DNA from: Acidimicrobiaceae bacterium
GTDB taxonomy: Bacteria; Actinomycetota; Acidimicrobiia; Acidimicrobiales; RAAP-2
Length of the DNA: 51,741 nt
Direction: 5' to 3'
Assembly: GCA_003141815.1 (NCBI GenBank)
Contig: PLNQ01000012.1
Coordinates: forward strand, 1 to 51,741
Shown piece after piece: positions 1 to 9,671 of the stretch. Below the pieces are notes generated by a model. It saw nothing but the letters and a program-made list of their open reading frames with translations. It searched no databases and was not told the DNA's origin. The position numbers were made by a program, and so were the translations under genes. Numbering within the stretch: the stretch's first letter is position 1; every line of letters starts with the position of its first letter.

Positions 1-281
1 TGGAGTCCCCAGTAGAGCTTGGTTGACACGACGTAGTCATGTCGCTTCCAACCGAGTTCTTTGAAGGCGGCGCCCATGACTCGCTCGGACTCCCCGGCGG
101 AGTACGCCTCGGCGTTGTCGTAAAAGTTCACGCCCGCGTCGTGCGCGGCGGCGAGACACTCGGCCGCTTGGTGCGCGGTTTCGATCTGATTGGCGTTCGC
201 GAATGTGACCCAGCTACCAAAGGACAAGACACTCACCTTGAGACCTGAACGTCCGAGTCGTCGATATTCCATCTCTGCCAT
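1..281 (-). CDS. Aldo/keto reductase, 3' end outside the window
   Basis: The first 93 codons of an aldo/keto reductase resembling the voltage-gated potassium channel beta-subunit group. The protein starts MAEMEYRRLGRSGLKVS and has the typical strand-1 LGRSGLKVS, then NFYDNAEAYS with the catalytic Asp and Tyr, then VSTKLYWG. Members are NADPH-dependent oxidoreductases of aldehydes and ketones; the substrate cannot be told from this fragment. The ATG at 281 was chosen because AAGGAG lies 5 nt upstream; a second in-frame ATG at 272 lacks a ribosome site. The gene runs out of the window at position 1. The small membrane ORF at 321-473 lies just upstream on the same strand and may be co-transcribed. 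Confidence 0.9.
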   Translation of the reverse strand, partial: MAEMEYRRLGRSGLKVSVLSFGSWVTFANANQIETAHQAAECLAAAHDAGVNFYDNAEAYSAGESERVMGAAFKELGWKRHDYVVSTKLYWGL

Positions 282-300
282 AACTACTCCTTGGATTAAA

Positions 301-314
301 AGCGCGAGCGCGCT
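301..314 (-). terminator. Weak hairpin between small ORF and aldo/keto reductase
   Basis: Inverted repeat AGCGCG-2 nt-CGCGCT, followed on the minus strand by TTTT. It lies between the small membrane ORF and the reductase. It may be a weak terminator or may be chance. Confidence 0.25.
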
Positions 315-320
315 GAGGGC

Positions 321-473
321 TTACGCCTCGGGATTACGTGGGACGCTCGGCCACTCCTCAAACGAGACCGGGGAGTTATCCTTCGGTCGCTTGACGAAGT
401 ACACGACGCCAGCCACGACCGCACCCAACATGAGAACGAACATCAGTTTGAGGAGTATCTTGAGCAGGCCCAC
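321..473 (-). CDS. Small single-span membrane protein (50 aa)
   Basis: A 50-codon ORF from GTG 473 to TAA 321. The protein is a hydrophobic helix (LKLMFVLMLGAVVAGVVYFV, about residues 9-28) followed by a short charged tail ending EEWPSVPRNPEA, so it is predicted to be a one-pass membrane microprotein with its C-terminus probably cytoplasmic. An in-frame TGA lies just upstream, so GTG 473 is the first possible start. TAACCT sits 8 nt upstream (482-487), the same -10 motif placed just before many start codons in this window, which supports a leaderless start. Function is unknown. The gene is divergent from leuA and upstream of the aldo/keto reductase. Confidence 0.6.
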   Translation of the reverse strand: MGLLKILLKLMFVLMLGAVVAGVVYFVKRPKDNSPVSFEEWPSVPRNPEA

Positions 474-481
474 GAATCTTC

Positions 482-487
482 AGGTTA
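482..487 (-). promoter_or_regulatory. -10 element TAACCT for the small membrane ORF
   Basis: TAACCT on the minus strand lies 8 nt before GTG 473, consistent with a leaderless transcript. No convincing -35 was seen. Confidence 0.4.
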
Positions 488-501
488 GTGCCCTCGACCC
501 C

Positions 502-529
502 TGGACATCTCCCCTCGAAGGGGTAAGAT
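502..529 (+). promoter_or_regulatory. leuA leader promoter
   Basis: TGGACA (502-507) resembles a -35 box. A 16-nt spacer leads to TAAGAT (524-529), a good -10. Transcription would start near 536, the first base of the leader-peptide GTG, so the leader mRNA would be leaderless. Confidence 0.6.
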
Positions 530-535
530 AGTGAC

Positions 536-568
536 GTGACTTCTGGCCAGAGCGAACTGCTGCTGTAA
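536..568 (+). CDS. Leucine leader peptide of leuA
   Basis: A ten-residue ORF, MTSGQSELLL, starting GTG at 536 and ending TAA at 566-568. It finishes with three consecutive CTG leucine codons placed immediately before two hairpins, the second being an intrinsic terminator, and leuA follows. This is the layout of transcription attenuation: ribosomes starved of charged tRNA-Leu stall on the CTG run and change leader RNA folding. The -10 TAAGAT ends 6 nt before GTG, so the peptide probably starts at the 5' end of the mRNA without a Shine-Dalgarno site. No other plus-strand gene precedes it, so the terminator can only serve this leader. Leucine attenuation of leuA is known in actinobacteria; the leaderless start is inferred. 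Confidence 0.75.
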   Translation: MTSGQSELLL

Positions 569-2326
<1,758 letters not shown>

Positions 2327-2369
2327 TTGCGGCGTTCGCGGTTCAGATTTGACGTTGAGGAATTCAGCC

Positions 2370-2384
2370 GGCGCGTTGCGCGCC
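2370..2384. terminator. Hairpin between convergent leuA and leuD
   Basis: GGCGCG-TTG-CGCGCC, a perfect 6-bp stem in the 75-bp gap between convergent leuA and leuD. It lacks a T-run on either strand, so terminator function is uncertain. Confidence 0.3.
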
Positions 2385-2401
2385 CACACCTTCGCTCGGG
2401 A

Positions 2402-3019
2402 TTAGCGGGCGTGACCCTCTGCGTCGAAGACGCCCACCAGGCTCGGCGCGACGCTCGTGGCTTCGTAGCGGGTGATCGCGTCTTCTCGTCGAAGACTGAT
2501 GCCGATGTCGTCCCAACCCCCGAGTAGTCGTTCACGAGTCATTGGATCGAGCACGAACGCACGGTGCCATCCGGCGTCAGGTACCTCGACGGAGAGTCGT
2601 TCCACGTCGACGACGAGAAGTCTTGAAGGTTCGTCCTTCACCATCTGATTGAGATCCTCGACGTCCTTGACGGGCAGCTGCACCGTCACCAGTCCCTGTT
2701 TCGACGAATTGTTGCGAAAGATATCGCCGAAGGACGGCGCGATGACGGCCTCAAAGCCGTAGTCCATCAGCGCCCAGACGGCATGTTCGCGCGACGACCC
2801 TGTACCAAAGCGCGGACCCGCGAGCAGGATCGACGCTCCGGCGTACTGGGACTGATTCAGGACGAACGTGGTGTCGTCGCGCCACTCGCTGAAGAGACCG
2901 CGTCCGAATCCGGTGCGTTCGACACGTTTTAGCCAGTCGGAGGGAATGATCTGGTCGGTGTCGACGTCCGAGCGCTCGAGAGGAACGCCACGACCTTCGA
3001 GGACGTGCACGGGCTTCAC
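2402..3019 (-). CDS. leuD: 3-isopropylmalate dehydratase small subunit
   Basis: Swivel-domain subunit of isopropylmalate isomerase, which pairs with LeuC to convert 2- to 3-isopropylmalate. The 205-aa protein has the LeuD signatures [16 protein letters not shown] near residue 18 and [14 protein letters not shown], the conserved loop that shapes the active site. The GTG start at 3019 shares GTGA with the leuC stop (4-nt overlap), implying translational coupling, and GAGG lies about 8 nt upstream. An open frame continues upstream inside leuC but is only the antisense-free extension of the same frame and has no LeuD homology. It is the last gene of greA-leuC-leuD. Confidence 0.96.
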   Translation of the reverse strand: MKPVHVLEGRGVPLERSDVDTDQIIPSDWLKRVERTGFGRGLFSEWRDDTTFVLNQSQYAGASILLAGPRFGTGSSREHAVWALMDYGFEAVIAPSFGDIFRNNSSKQGLVTVQLPVKDVEDLNQMVKDEPSRLLVVDVERLSVEVPDAGWHRAFVLDPMTRERLLGGWDDIGISLRREDAITRYEATSVAPSLVGVFDAEGHAR

Positions 3020-4422
3020 GCCGTGACCTCCTCGGGAGAAGCGAATCGTCCCATGATGGCCGTTGCCGCGGCGACGACCGGCGAGACCAGGTGCGTTCGC
3101 CCGCCACGACCCTGGCGACCTTCGAAGTTTCGATTCGATGTCGACGCGCAGCGTTGTCCGGGCGTCAAGATGTCGGGATTCATGCCGAGGCACATGGAGC
3201 ATCCCGGTTCGCGCCACTCGAAACCGGCGGCCAAGAAGACCTGGTCGAGTCCTTCAGACTCGGCTTGGGTCTTCACGCGCCGTGATCCCGGGACGACGAG
3301 CGCTCGAACGCCGTCGCTGACCTGGCTGCCTTTGACGACGGAGGCGGCCGCGCGTAGATCCTCGATGCGAGAGTTCGTGCACGAACCGATGAAAACCACG
3401 TCCACGGGAATTGAGCGCAGCGGCGTGCCCGGGGCGAGGTCCATGTACTCGAGGGCGCGCTGGACCGTGTTCTTTTCGTCACTGTCGTGCACGTCGTCGG
3501 GTGAGGGAACGACGCCGTCGAGGGCCACGACCTGAGCGGGGTTGGTGCCCCAGGTGACGAAGGGTACGAGGTCCGCGGCATTGAGGGTGATCTCGAGATC
3601 GAACTGTGCGTCGTCGTCGGAGACGAAGGAACGCCAACGCTCCGCAGTGTCGTCGAACTCGTCGCCTTGGGGCACACCGGGGCGACCCCGCAGGTAGTCA
3701 ATGGTCGTCTCGTCAACGGCCACGAGACCGGCGCGCGCGCCAGCCTCGATACTCATGTTGCACACCGTCATGCGCCCTTCCATGGAGAGGCCCCGAATCG
3801 CTTCGCCGCGATACTCGATCACGTAGCCCGCGCCACCACCGGTGCCCAAGCGTCCGACGATCGTCAGCACGATGTCCTTTGCGCTGACGTCGGGCGGCGG
3901 GGTTCCCTCGACCGATACCGACATGGTCTTCGCCTTTTGTTGCGGCAAAGTCTGCGTGGCGAGGACGTGTTCGACTTCACTCGTGCCGATGCCAAAAGCC
4001 AACGAACCGAGTGCGCCGTGCGTCGAGGTGTGCGAGTCACCACAGACGATCGTCATGCCCGGCTGCGTAACGCCAAGTTCCGGTCCGATGACGTGCACGA
4101 TGCCCTGATTCTCGTGTCCCCTCGGAAAGACCGTGATGCCGAACTCCTTGCAGTTCTCGTCGAGCGCCTCGAGCTGGCGTTTCGAGATGGGATCACTGAT
4201 GGGTGTCGAGAGGGGATCGGTTGGGACGTTGTGATCGGCGGTGGCGAGCGTGAGGTCGGGGCGACGAACGCCACGATGGTTGAGGCGAAGTCCGTCAAAG
4301 GCTTGGGGACTCGTCACTTCGTGGACGAGGTGCAGGTCAATGTAGAGCAGCGTCGGCTCGCCCTCGGGCGCCGCGACGACGTGACTATCCCAAAGCTTTT
4401 CATAGAGGGTCTTGCCGGACAT
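3016..4422 (-). CDS. leuC: 3-isopropylmalate dehydratase large subunit
   Basis: Aconitase-family [4Fe-4S] subunit of isopropylmalate isomerase in leucine synthesis. The 468-aa length is normal. Cluster ligands are visible as the Cys in [13 protein letters not shown] and the pair in [10 protein letters not shown]. Substrate-binding motifs such as [13 protein letters not shown] are intact. The ATG lies 3 nt after the greA stop and the end overlaps leuD by 4 nt, so greA, leuC and leuD should form one transcript. The cluster would be supplied by the SUF machinery at 21-31 kb. Confidence 0.97.
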   Translation of the reverse strand: MSGKTLYEKLWDSHVVAAPEGEPTLLYIDLHLVHEVTSPQAFDGLRLNHRGVRRPDLTLATADHNVPTDPLSTPISDPISKRQLEALDENCKEFGITVFPRGHENQGIVHVIGPELGVTQPGMTIVCGDSHTSTHGALGSLAFGIGTSEVEHVLATQTLPQQKAKTMSVSVEGTPPPDVSAKDIVLTIVGRLGTGGGAGYVIEYRGEAIRGLSMEGRMTVCNMSIEAGARAGLVAVDETTIDYLRGRPGVPQGDEFDDTAERWRSFVSDDDAQFDLEITLNAADLVPFVTWGTNPAQVVALDGVVPSPDDVHDSDEKNTVQRALEYMDLAPGTPLRSIPVDVVFIGSCTNSRIEDLRAAASVVKGSQVSDGVRALVVPGSRRVKTQAESEGLDQVFLAAGFEWREPGCSMCLGMNPDILTPGQRCASTSNRNFEGRQGRGGRTHLVSPVVAAATAIMGRFASPEEVTA

Positions 4423-4425
4423 GAT

Positions 4426-4902
4426 CTAACGCTGCCCGACGATCTTGACCTTGAGCACGCCCGAAGGGGCTTCGTACTCTACGGTGTCCCCGACGCTGCG
4501 TCCGAGGAGGGCCTCGCCGAGGGGCGAGGTGGGCGAGGCGACGAGTACGCCTTCGGGCTTCTCCTCGATCGACCCGATGAAGAACTCTTGGAAATCACTG
4601 TCGTCGTCGCCTTCGTAGACCACTTGGACGATGGAGGCGTGCTGCACCTTGCCGGCGTGCTCGTCGCGCTGGACGAGCTCGTGGTTGCGAACGACGTGGT
4701 CAATCTGGCGGATCCGTGACTCCATTTTCCCCTGCTCGTCCTTGGCGGCGTGGTAATCACCGTTCTCTGAGAGGTCGCCGAGCAGCCGAGCGGCCTCGAT
4801 GACCCGAGCGATCTCCGTTCGTCCGACCGTCGTGAGATGGAGGTACTCAGCCTCGAGCTTTTCCAGTGTCTCTTTTGTAATGCGGTGAATTTCGTCGGCC
4901 AT
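4426..4902 (-). CDS. greA: Transcription elongation factor GreA
   Basis: Binds the RNA polymerase secondary channel and stimulates cleavage of backtracked transcripts. The 158-aa protein has the N-terminal coiled coil with the acidic tip motif GDLSENGDYHAAKDEQ (Asp and Glu that position Mg2+) and a C-terminal FKBP-like domain containing SPLGEALLGRSVGDTVEY. The start is ATG 4902 with GAGG about 9 nt upstream, and a TAGAAT -10 at 4932-4937. It heads an apparent operon with leuC and leuD, an unusual partner for a general transcription factor, and is divergent from leuB. Confidence 0.95.
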   Translation of the reverse strand: MADEIHRITKETLEKLEAEYLHLTTVGRTEIARVIEAARLLGDLSENGDYHAAKDEQGKMESRIRQIDHVVRNHELVQRDEHAGKVQHASIVQVVYEGDDDSDFQEFFIGSIEEKPEGVLVASPTSPLGEALLGRSVGDTVEYEAPSGVLKVKIVGQR

Positions 4903-4931
4903 GCCGCAACCTCAGCTTCTAGAGATTTCTA

Positions 4932-4937
4932 ATTCTA
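4932..4937 (-). promoter_or_regulatory. -10 element TAGAAT upstream of greA
   Basis: TAGAAT on the minus strand would give a short 5' UTR of about 20-25 nt that includes the GAGG ribosome site. It would drive greA-leuC-leuD. No clear -35 was seen. Confidence 0.4.
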
Positions 4938-5019
4938 CCGTCGGGACCTTTCCGCCCTTCATGGGTTTGCTCATCAGACGGTCCAGCGAGCAAAATAGAG
5001 AAAAGAGGGAGAGCCAGCG

Positions 5020-6042
5020 ATGAGTAACCAAACGAGCCATCGCGTGGCCGTTATCGGCGGTGACGGCATTGGGCCCGAGGTCACGGCCGCCGCCCTCGAC
5101 GTGGTCGCCGCCGCGGGCGTCGCGCTCGAGACGAAGTCCTTCGACCTTGGAGCCGCTCGCTATTTACGTGACGGGTTCGTGCTCGACGACGCCACGCTCG
5201 AAGAACTGCGCGCCTTTGACGCAATTCTGCTCGGCGCCATCGGACCGGCGATTGGCGACACTCGTATTGCCGGCGGGGTACTCGAACGTGGGCTGCTCTT
5301 GAAGATGCGCTTCGGTCTGGATCTCTACATCAACTACCGTCCCTTTCACGGTGTCGAGGGTTCCCTCGCCGAGGGACTGAACTTCGCGATCCTTCGCGAG
5401 AACACTGAGGGCCCCTACGCGGGCGAGGGTGGCGTCTTGCGCTACGGGACCGCTCACGAGGTTGCCACGCAGGGTTCCGTGAACACTCGCTTCGGCGTCG
5501 AACGCTGCGTGCGCTACGCCTTTTCTCGCGCGGATCAGCTGAGTCGCAAGAAGTTAACCTTGGTGCACAAGACCAACGTGTTGACCTTTGCCGGCGACCT
5601 CTGGCGTCGAGTCGTCACCGAGGTGGGGTCGTTGTTCCCCGACGTCGAGGTCGACTACCAACACGTCGACGCGGCGTGTATCTACCTCGTTGAAAGCCCT
5701 GCACGTTACGGCGTCATTGTGACCGACAATCTTTTCGGCGACATCCTCTCCGATCTGGCCGGCGCGGTGACTGGCGGCATTGGCTACGCCGCCAGCGCCA
5801 ATTTGAACCCGGAAAAGGACAGCGCGTCGCTCTTCGAGCCCGTGCACGGCGCGGCACACGACATCGCCGGAACAGGGAAAGCGAATCCCCTGGCAGCGAT
5901 CTCGTCGGCGGTCCTTATGCTCGAACACCTCGGCGAAGTGGACGCCGCGCGGCGGATCGCTTTCGCGGTGGCAGACTTTGAGGGTGACGTCGCCGCGCTC
6001 GGCACGCCGGGCGTCACGAAATTGATACGAGAGAGGTTGTAA
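5020..6042 (+). CDS. leuB: 3-isopropylmalate dehydrogenase
   Basis: NAD-dependent oxidative decarboxylase giving 2-ketoisocaproate, the third step of leucine synthesis. The 340-aa protein has the family start [12 protein letters not shown], the substrate and metal motif [15 protein letters not shown], and the NAD-binding [12 protein letters not shown]. The ATG follows a purine-rich GAGGGAGAG. The stop is directly adjacent to the ilvE ATG, so the pair is an operon. It is divergent from greA-leuC-leuD across 117 bp, where a shared control region would sit. Confidence 0.96.
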   Translation: MSNQTSHRVAVIGGDGIGPEVTAAALDVVAAAGVALETKSFDLGAARYLRDGFVLDDATLEELRAFDAILLGAIGPAIGDTRIAGGVLERGLLLKMRFGLDLYINYRPFHGVEGSLAEGLNFAILRENTEGPYAGEGGVLRYGTAHEVATQGSVNTRFGVERCVRYAFSRADQLSRKKLTLVHKTNVLTFAGDLWRRVVTEVGSLFPDVEVDYQHVDAACIYLVESPARYGVIVTDNLFGDILSDLAGAVTGGIGYAASANLNPEKDSASLFEPVHGAAHDIAGTGKANPLAAISSAVLMLEHLGEVDAARRIAFAVADFEGDVAALGTPGVTKLIRERL

Positions 6043-6969
6043 ATGCCCATTACCCCCACGAAGAAGATTTGGATGGACGGCAAGTTCGTCGACTGGCCGG
6101 ACGCGAAGGTTCACGTACTCACCTACACGCTGCACTACGGAACCGGTGCCTTCGAGGGCATTCGCGCGTACAAGACGCCCAACGGCGTAGCAATCTTTCG
6201 TCTGAAGGAGCACATGGAGCGGCTCCTTCGGAGTTGCAAGATCTTGATGATGGAGGTGCCGTACGAACTCAAGGAGCTCTGTGACGCGGCCATCGAGATC
6301 GTGCGCGTGAACGAACTCCACGACGGCTGCTACATCCGACCGCTCGTGTACCTGGGTTACGGCGAGATCGGCGTGAATCCAATTGGCGCACCCGTCAACA
6401 CGGCGATCGCCGCGTGGTCGTGGGGTCCCTACCTGGGTGACCATGGCGCCGAGAACGGCGTGCGGATGAAGATTTCCTCGTGGGCGCGTCATCACCCCAA
6501 CGCCATGCCGACCGCCTCGAAGACGGTGGGCGGCTACGTGAACGCGAGCCTCGCCAAGGCCGAGGCCGTCCGCGCCGGCTACGACGAGGCCATCATGCTC
6601 GGCCCCGACGGGCTCGTCAGTGAGTGCACGGGCGAAAACCTCTTCATCGTTCGCGACGGCCTCCTGATCAGCCCGCCGCCCTCTGGGGCCGGGGCGTTAC
6701 GCGGTATCACCCAGGCGAGCATCGTGAAGATCGCCAACGACCTGCAGTACGAGGTGAGTTTCGAGACACTTCGGCGAGATGATCTCTATCTCGCCGACGA
6801 GGCCTTCATCACGGGCACCGCGGCGGAGGTCGTACCGATTTCGTCGGTGGACGACCGGCTCGTCGGTGACGGCAGGCCCGGTCCCATCACGACGGCCATC
6901 AAGACCACGTACCACCAAGCCATTCGTGGCGAGCGTCCACAGTACGAAGAGTGGTTGACCAGAGTTTGA
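6043..6969 (+). CDS. ilvE: Branched-chain amino acid aminotransferase
   Basis: Class IV PLP aminotransferase catalysing the last step of leucine, isoleucine and valine synthesis with glutamate as amino donor. The 308-aa protein has [11 protein letters not shown] near the N-terminus, the PLP lysine in [16 protein letters not shown], and [10 protein letters not shown] with the conserved Glu. The C-terminal [16 protein letters not shown] is typical of IlvE rather than D-amino-acid or ADC-lyase relatives. It starts immediately after the leuB stop, with GAGAGG acting as a ribosome site inside leuB. Together with leuB it completes the leucine route encoded here. Confidence 0.95.
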   Translation: MPITPTKKIWMDGKFVDWPDAKVHVLTYTLHYGTGAFEGIRAYKTPNGVAIFRLKEHMERLLRSCKILMMEVPYELKELCDAAIEIVRVNELHDGCYIRPLVYLGYGEIGVNPIGAPVNTAIAAWSWGPYLGDHGAENGVRMKISSWARHHPNAMPTASKTVGGYVNASLAKAEAVRAGYDEAIMLGPDGLVSECTGENLFIVRDGLLISPPPSGAGALRGITQASIVKIANDLQYEVSFETLRRDDLYLADEAFITGTAAEVVPISSVDDRLVGDGRPGPITTAIKTTYHQAIRGERPQYEEWLTRV

Positions 6970-6986
6970 TGGACTCCCTGGAGCGA

Positions 6987-6992
6987 TAACCT
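6987..6992 (+). promoter_or_regulatory. -10 element TAACCT upstream of the 7000 gene
   Basis: TAACCT ends 7 nt before GTG 7000, suggesting a leaderless start. It lies 18 nt after the ilvE stop. Confidence 0.4.
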
Positions 6993-6999
6993 CGAACGC

Positions 7000-7476
7000 G
7001 TGGCCCAACCGTCGTTCTCCCCCGTTCCCCTTGCCGGTGAAGTTCGACCGGCCATGACAACTCAGACGCCCGAACTCGGGCGCGCGCGTAAACCCGGACT
7101 CGAGCGTTCGGCGCACCGCGTCAGTGGCACGGGGCTCGGCACGCCTGCGCCGGGCGAGGGCTACGCCCTCACGATCGCCGACCGCGAGTGCAAGAAGTTG
7201 ACTTTGGAACACCCCGAAGACCTACACGACGTCATCGTGGGCGTGGCCGCCGTCGCGGCCAAGCGCGCGAGCGTCGTTGGACGTGGTCCCACGCTCTCGG
7301 ACGTGCACGTCGCCATGGACCACTTCGGACTACGCGCGACGTCACCGGTCTCACGCGCGACGACCAAGCCATTTCGGGGCCTCGCGCATAGTTACGCGGC
7401 GCAACGCCACTTCGTCGACGCGATCTCCGCGGAACTGCTGACCACGGGCGCGAACGGCGCCGCCTCGGCGCACTAA
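7000..7476 (+). CDS. Conserved-looking hypothetical protein (158 aa)
   Basis: A 158-aa soluble protein with no family I can name. The first 50 residues are rich in Pro, Arg and Gly and look disordered. From about residue 50 a compact segment begins (PGEGYALTIADRECKKL), followed by an amphipathic helix (DVIVGVAAVAAKRASVVGRG) and DVHVAMDHFGLR. There is no signal peptide or membrane span. GTG 7000 is favoured because TAACCT lies 7 nt upstream; ATG 7054 is an alternative. It sits between leuB-ilvE and an acyl-CoA dehydrogenase, all on the plus strand, but the likely separate promoter argues that it is not simply part of the leucine operon. Confidence 0.65.
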   Translation: MAQPSFSPVPLAGEVRPAMTTQTPELGRARKPGLERSAHRVSGTGLGTPAPGEGYALTIADRECKKLTLEHPEDLHDVIVGVAAVAAKRASVVGRGPTLSDVHVAMDHFGLRATSPVSRATTKPFRGLAHSYAAQRHFVDAISAELLTTGANGAASAH

Positions 7477-7502
7477 CCCTTCAACGTAGTTAAGGAAACG
7501 CA

Positions 7503-8645
7503 ATGAGTTTTGACCTCACGGATGAACAACGAAGTTTTCGTGACGTACTACGTCGTTTCGTCGACGAACGCGTGGCCCCGAACGCCGCGCGCTACGACCG
7601 CGAACAGGTCTTCCCCCAAGACAGTTTCGACGCGTGCGTGGAAATGGAACTCCCGGCTCTCGGGGTGCCCGAAGCGTACGGCGGCGCGGGCGCCGATATG
7701 GTCACCCAAGCCGTCATGGCCGAAGAGCTCGCGCGCGGTTGCGCGTCGACCTCGGTGACGATGTTGATCTCGAAGTTGGGGATGCTGCCTGTTATGAACT
7801 TCGCCTCTGAAGAGATCCGTCAGGCCTACCTTCCCCGGATCGCGTCGGGTGCGGTACAAGCGAGTTACTGCTTGTCGGAAGCCGACGCCGGTTCCGACGT
7901 GGCGGCGATGCGCTGTCGCGCCGAGCGTGACGGCGACGACTACGTCCTCAACGGCTCGAAGTACTGGATCACCAACTCAGAGGTGTCCGAGACGTACACG
8001 GTGTTCGCCAAGACCGACCCCAGTGCCGGTGCCCGCGGGATCAGCTGCTTCTTGGTGGAAAAGGGTTGGGGCGTTGAGTTTCCCAAACACGAGGACAAGA
8101 TGGGCCTTCGCGCGTCGCCGACTGGTGAGGTCGTTTTCAACAACGTCCGCGTGCCCGCGACGCACCGCATTGGTGAAGAGGGCGACGGTTTCAAGATCGC
8201 CATGCACACGCTGGACCGTTCCCGTCCGACCATCGGCGCCCAAGCCGTGGGCATCGCCCAGGGCGCGGTCGACTACGCCGGTCAGTACATGAAAGGTCGA
8301 AAGGCGTTCGGCGCACCGATCGCGGAGCTCCAGGGTCTTCGCTTCATGTTGGCCGACATGGCCATTCGTACGGAAGCGGCGCGAGCCCTCGTGTACCGCG
8401 CCTGCGCGACGATCGACGAGGGGGACCCCGACGACACGCTGACCTACCTCGGTGCCGCGGCCAAGTCCTTCGCGTCGGACACCGCCATGAGTGTCACCAC
8501 CGACGCGGTGCAACTGCTCGGTGGCTACGGCTTCACCAAGGATTTTCCGGTGGAGCGTTACATGCGCGACGCCAAGATCACTCAAATCTACGAGGGCACC
8601 AACCAGGTTCAGCGTGTCGTCGTCGCTAAGCACCTTCTCAAGTAG
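7503..8645 (+). CDS. Acyl-CoA dehydrogenase
   Basis: FAD enzyme oxidising an acyl-CoA to the trans-2-enoyl-CoA. The 380-aa protein has the full three-domain layout: helical N-terminus (FDLTDEQRSFRDVLRRF), middle beta domain with CLSEADAGSD and WITNSE, and the C-terminal helical domain with LLGGYGFTKDFPVERYMRDAK. The catalytic-base motif IYEGTNQVQR is intact, as in short/medium-chain and isovaleryl-type enzymes. AAGGAAA precedes the ATG. The nearness of leuB-ilvE makes a branched-chain acyl-CoA substrate possible, but chain length cannot be read from sequence. A gene of unknown function follows 6 nt downstream. Confidence 0.93.
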   Translation: MSFDLTDEQRSFRDVLRRFVDERVAPNAARYDREQVFPQDSFDACVEMELPALGVPEAYGGAGADMVTQAVMAEELARGCASTSVTMLISKLGMLPVMNFASEEIRQAYLPRIASGAVQASYCLSEADAGSDVAAMRCRAERDGDDYVLNGSKYWITNSEVSETYTVFAKTDPSAGARGISCFLVEKGWGVEFPKHEDKMGLRASPTGEVVFNNVRVPATHRIGEEGDGFKIAMHTLDRSRPTIGAQAVGIAQGAVDYAGQYMKGRKAFGAPIAELQGLRFMLADMAIRTEAARALVYRACATIDEGDPDDTLTYLGAAAKSFASDTAMSVTTDAVQLLGGYGFTKDFPVERYMRDAKITQIYEGTNQVQRVVVAKHLLK

Positions 8646-8651
8646 GGATTC

Positions 8652-9671
8652 ATGACTGACGCGTCGGCTAACGCCAACAACATCGTTCGTGCGGTCTTTC
8701 TAAAAATCGATCCGGAAGTGACGTTACGGACCGTCGACTCGCTCGACCTTCGCGCCCACGCCAAGGTGAGCGCGGTGGTGGGCGTACCACTGCGACAGCT
8801 CCAACAGCGCCGCGACGTGACGGCATTCGCCACGACGGCGCCCCTCGCCGCGGTACGGGGTCTCCTGGAAGTACTATCGCTCGCTCCGCTGGAAAAGACG
8901 ATCGAACTCCTCGGTGACCACGCCGAGAGCCCCACGTACGATCAACTTAGCGAGGCCGTCGACCAACTTCTCGCGTTGGGTTCATCGAACGACGACGTCG
9001 TGGCCGTGTTGGCCTACGCGGTGGGCGCGTCATTTCCGGCAGCCCCTCACTGCCGGCGACTCCTGGAAGAACGCCCGGAATTCTCCTTGCCCGCACTACC
9101 CGACGTGGTGGCACCCGCGGTGTTGGCGGCGCCGAGGGAAGTGAGCGCCGAGATCCGTGAACAACGAAGGAACCGTCGCGAGGACGAGAAGCGCAAACGC
9201 AAGAGCGCGTCGTCAGCGCGGCCGCCGCGGCCCACCAAGGCCAAGGGTGGCTCGACGCGACCCGACGCCGCCGCGACGAAGCCGGCGAGCGTGACGCCAC
9301 CCACGTCCGAGGAACGTCGCCGACTCTTGTTAACGCCCCTCGAGACCAGTCGATTCGACGCCGAGCATCCCCTCGTGGGCGCGGTCCTCGTCGTAGAGAT
9401 TCCCTTCGACGCCCATGACCCCGACCAGCCCGACGTGAAGTCGAAGGACCGTCCGGTGTTGGTGGTCGCGGCCTCGAGCGAGGAGTTGCTGGTCCGTCCG
9501 ATCTACTCGAATCCTTCGCCGGCGCGAACCCTCTTTCAGCCCTGGCGTCGAGTGGGTCTCGACCACGTCTCCTACGTCGCCGACGAGCGCGTCGTCGTGG
9601 CGAACGCGGGGCTCGAACCTGTACAACAACTCGGCCAGCTCACGACGCCGGAGTGGAACTCGTTGACTTAA
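8652..9671 (+). CDS. Helical domain, basic linker and PemK/MazF-like domain fusion
   Basis: A 339-aa protein in three parts. Residues 1-155 are helical, with LEKTIELLGDHAESPTYDQL and LAYAVGASFPAAPHCRRLLE. Residues 160-225 are a very basic linker (RRNRREDEKRKRKSAS, then Pro/Lys/Thr-rich). Residues 235-339 resemble the PemK/MazF beta barrel: VGAVLVVEIPFDAHD, then SKDRPVLVVAAS, LLVRPIYSN and a final helix after VVVANAGLEPVQQLGQL. MazF-type domains are endoribonucleases or nucleic-acid binders; whether this one cuts RNA is not shown. No separate antitoxin gene is adjacent, so the N-terminal part could be a built-in regulator, or the protein could be a non-toxin RNA-binding derivative. It overlaps the stop of convergent lgt by 4 nt. 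Confidence 0.7.
   Translation: MTDASANANNIVRAVFLKIDPEVTLRTVDSLDLRAHAKVSAVVGVPLRQLQQRRDVTAFATTAPLAAVRGLLEVLSLAPLEKTIELLGDHAESPTYDQLSEAVDQLLALGSSNDDVVAVLAYAVGASFPAAPHCRRLLEERPEFSLPALPDVVAPAVLAAPREVSAEIREQRRNRREDEKRKRKSASSARPPRPTKAKGGSTRPDAAATKPASVTPPTSEERRRLLLTPLETSRFDAEHPLVGAVLVVEIPFDAHDPDQPDVKSKDRPVLVVAASSEELLVRPIYSNPSPARTLFQPWRRVGLDHVSYVADERVVVANAGLEPVQQLGQLTTPEWNSLT

Noticed and set aside
3667..4719. 350-codon open frame antisense to leuC and greA
   Set aside because: It crosses two conserved genes on the opposite strand and has no motif of its own.
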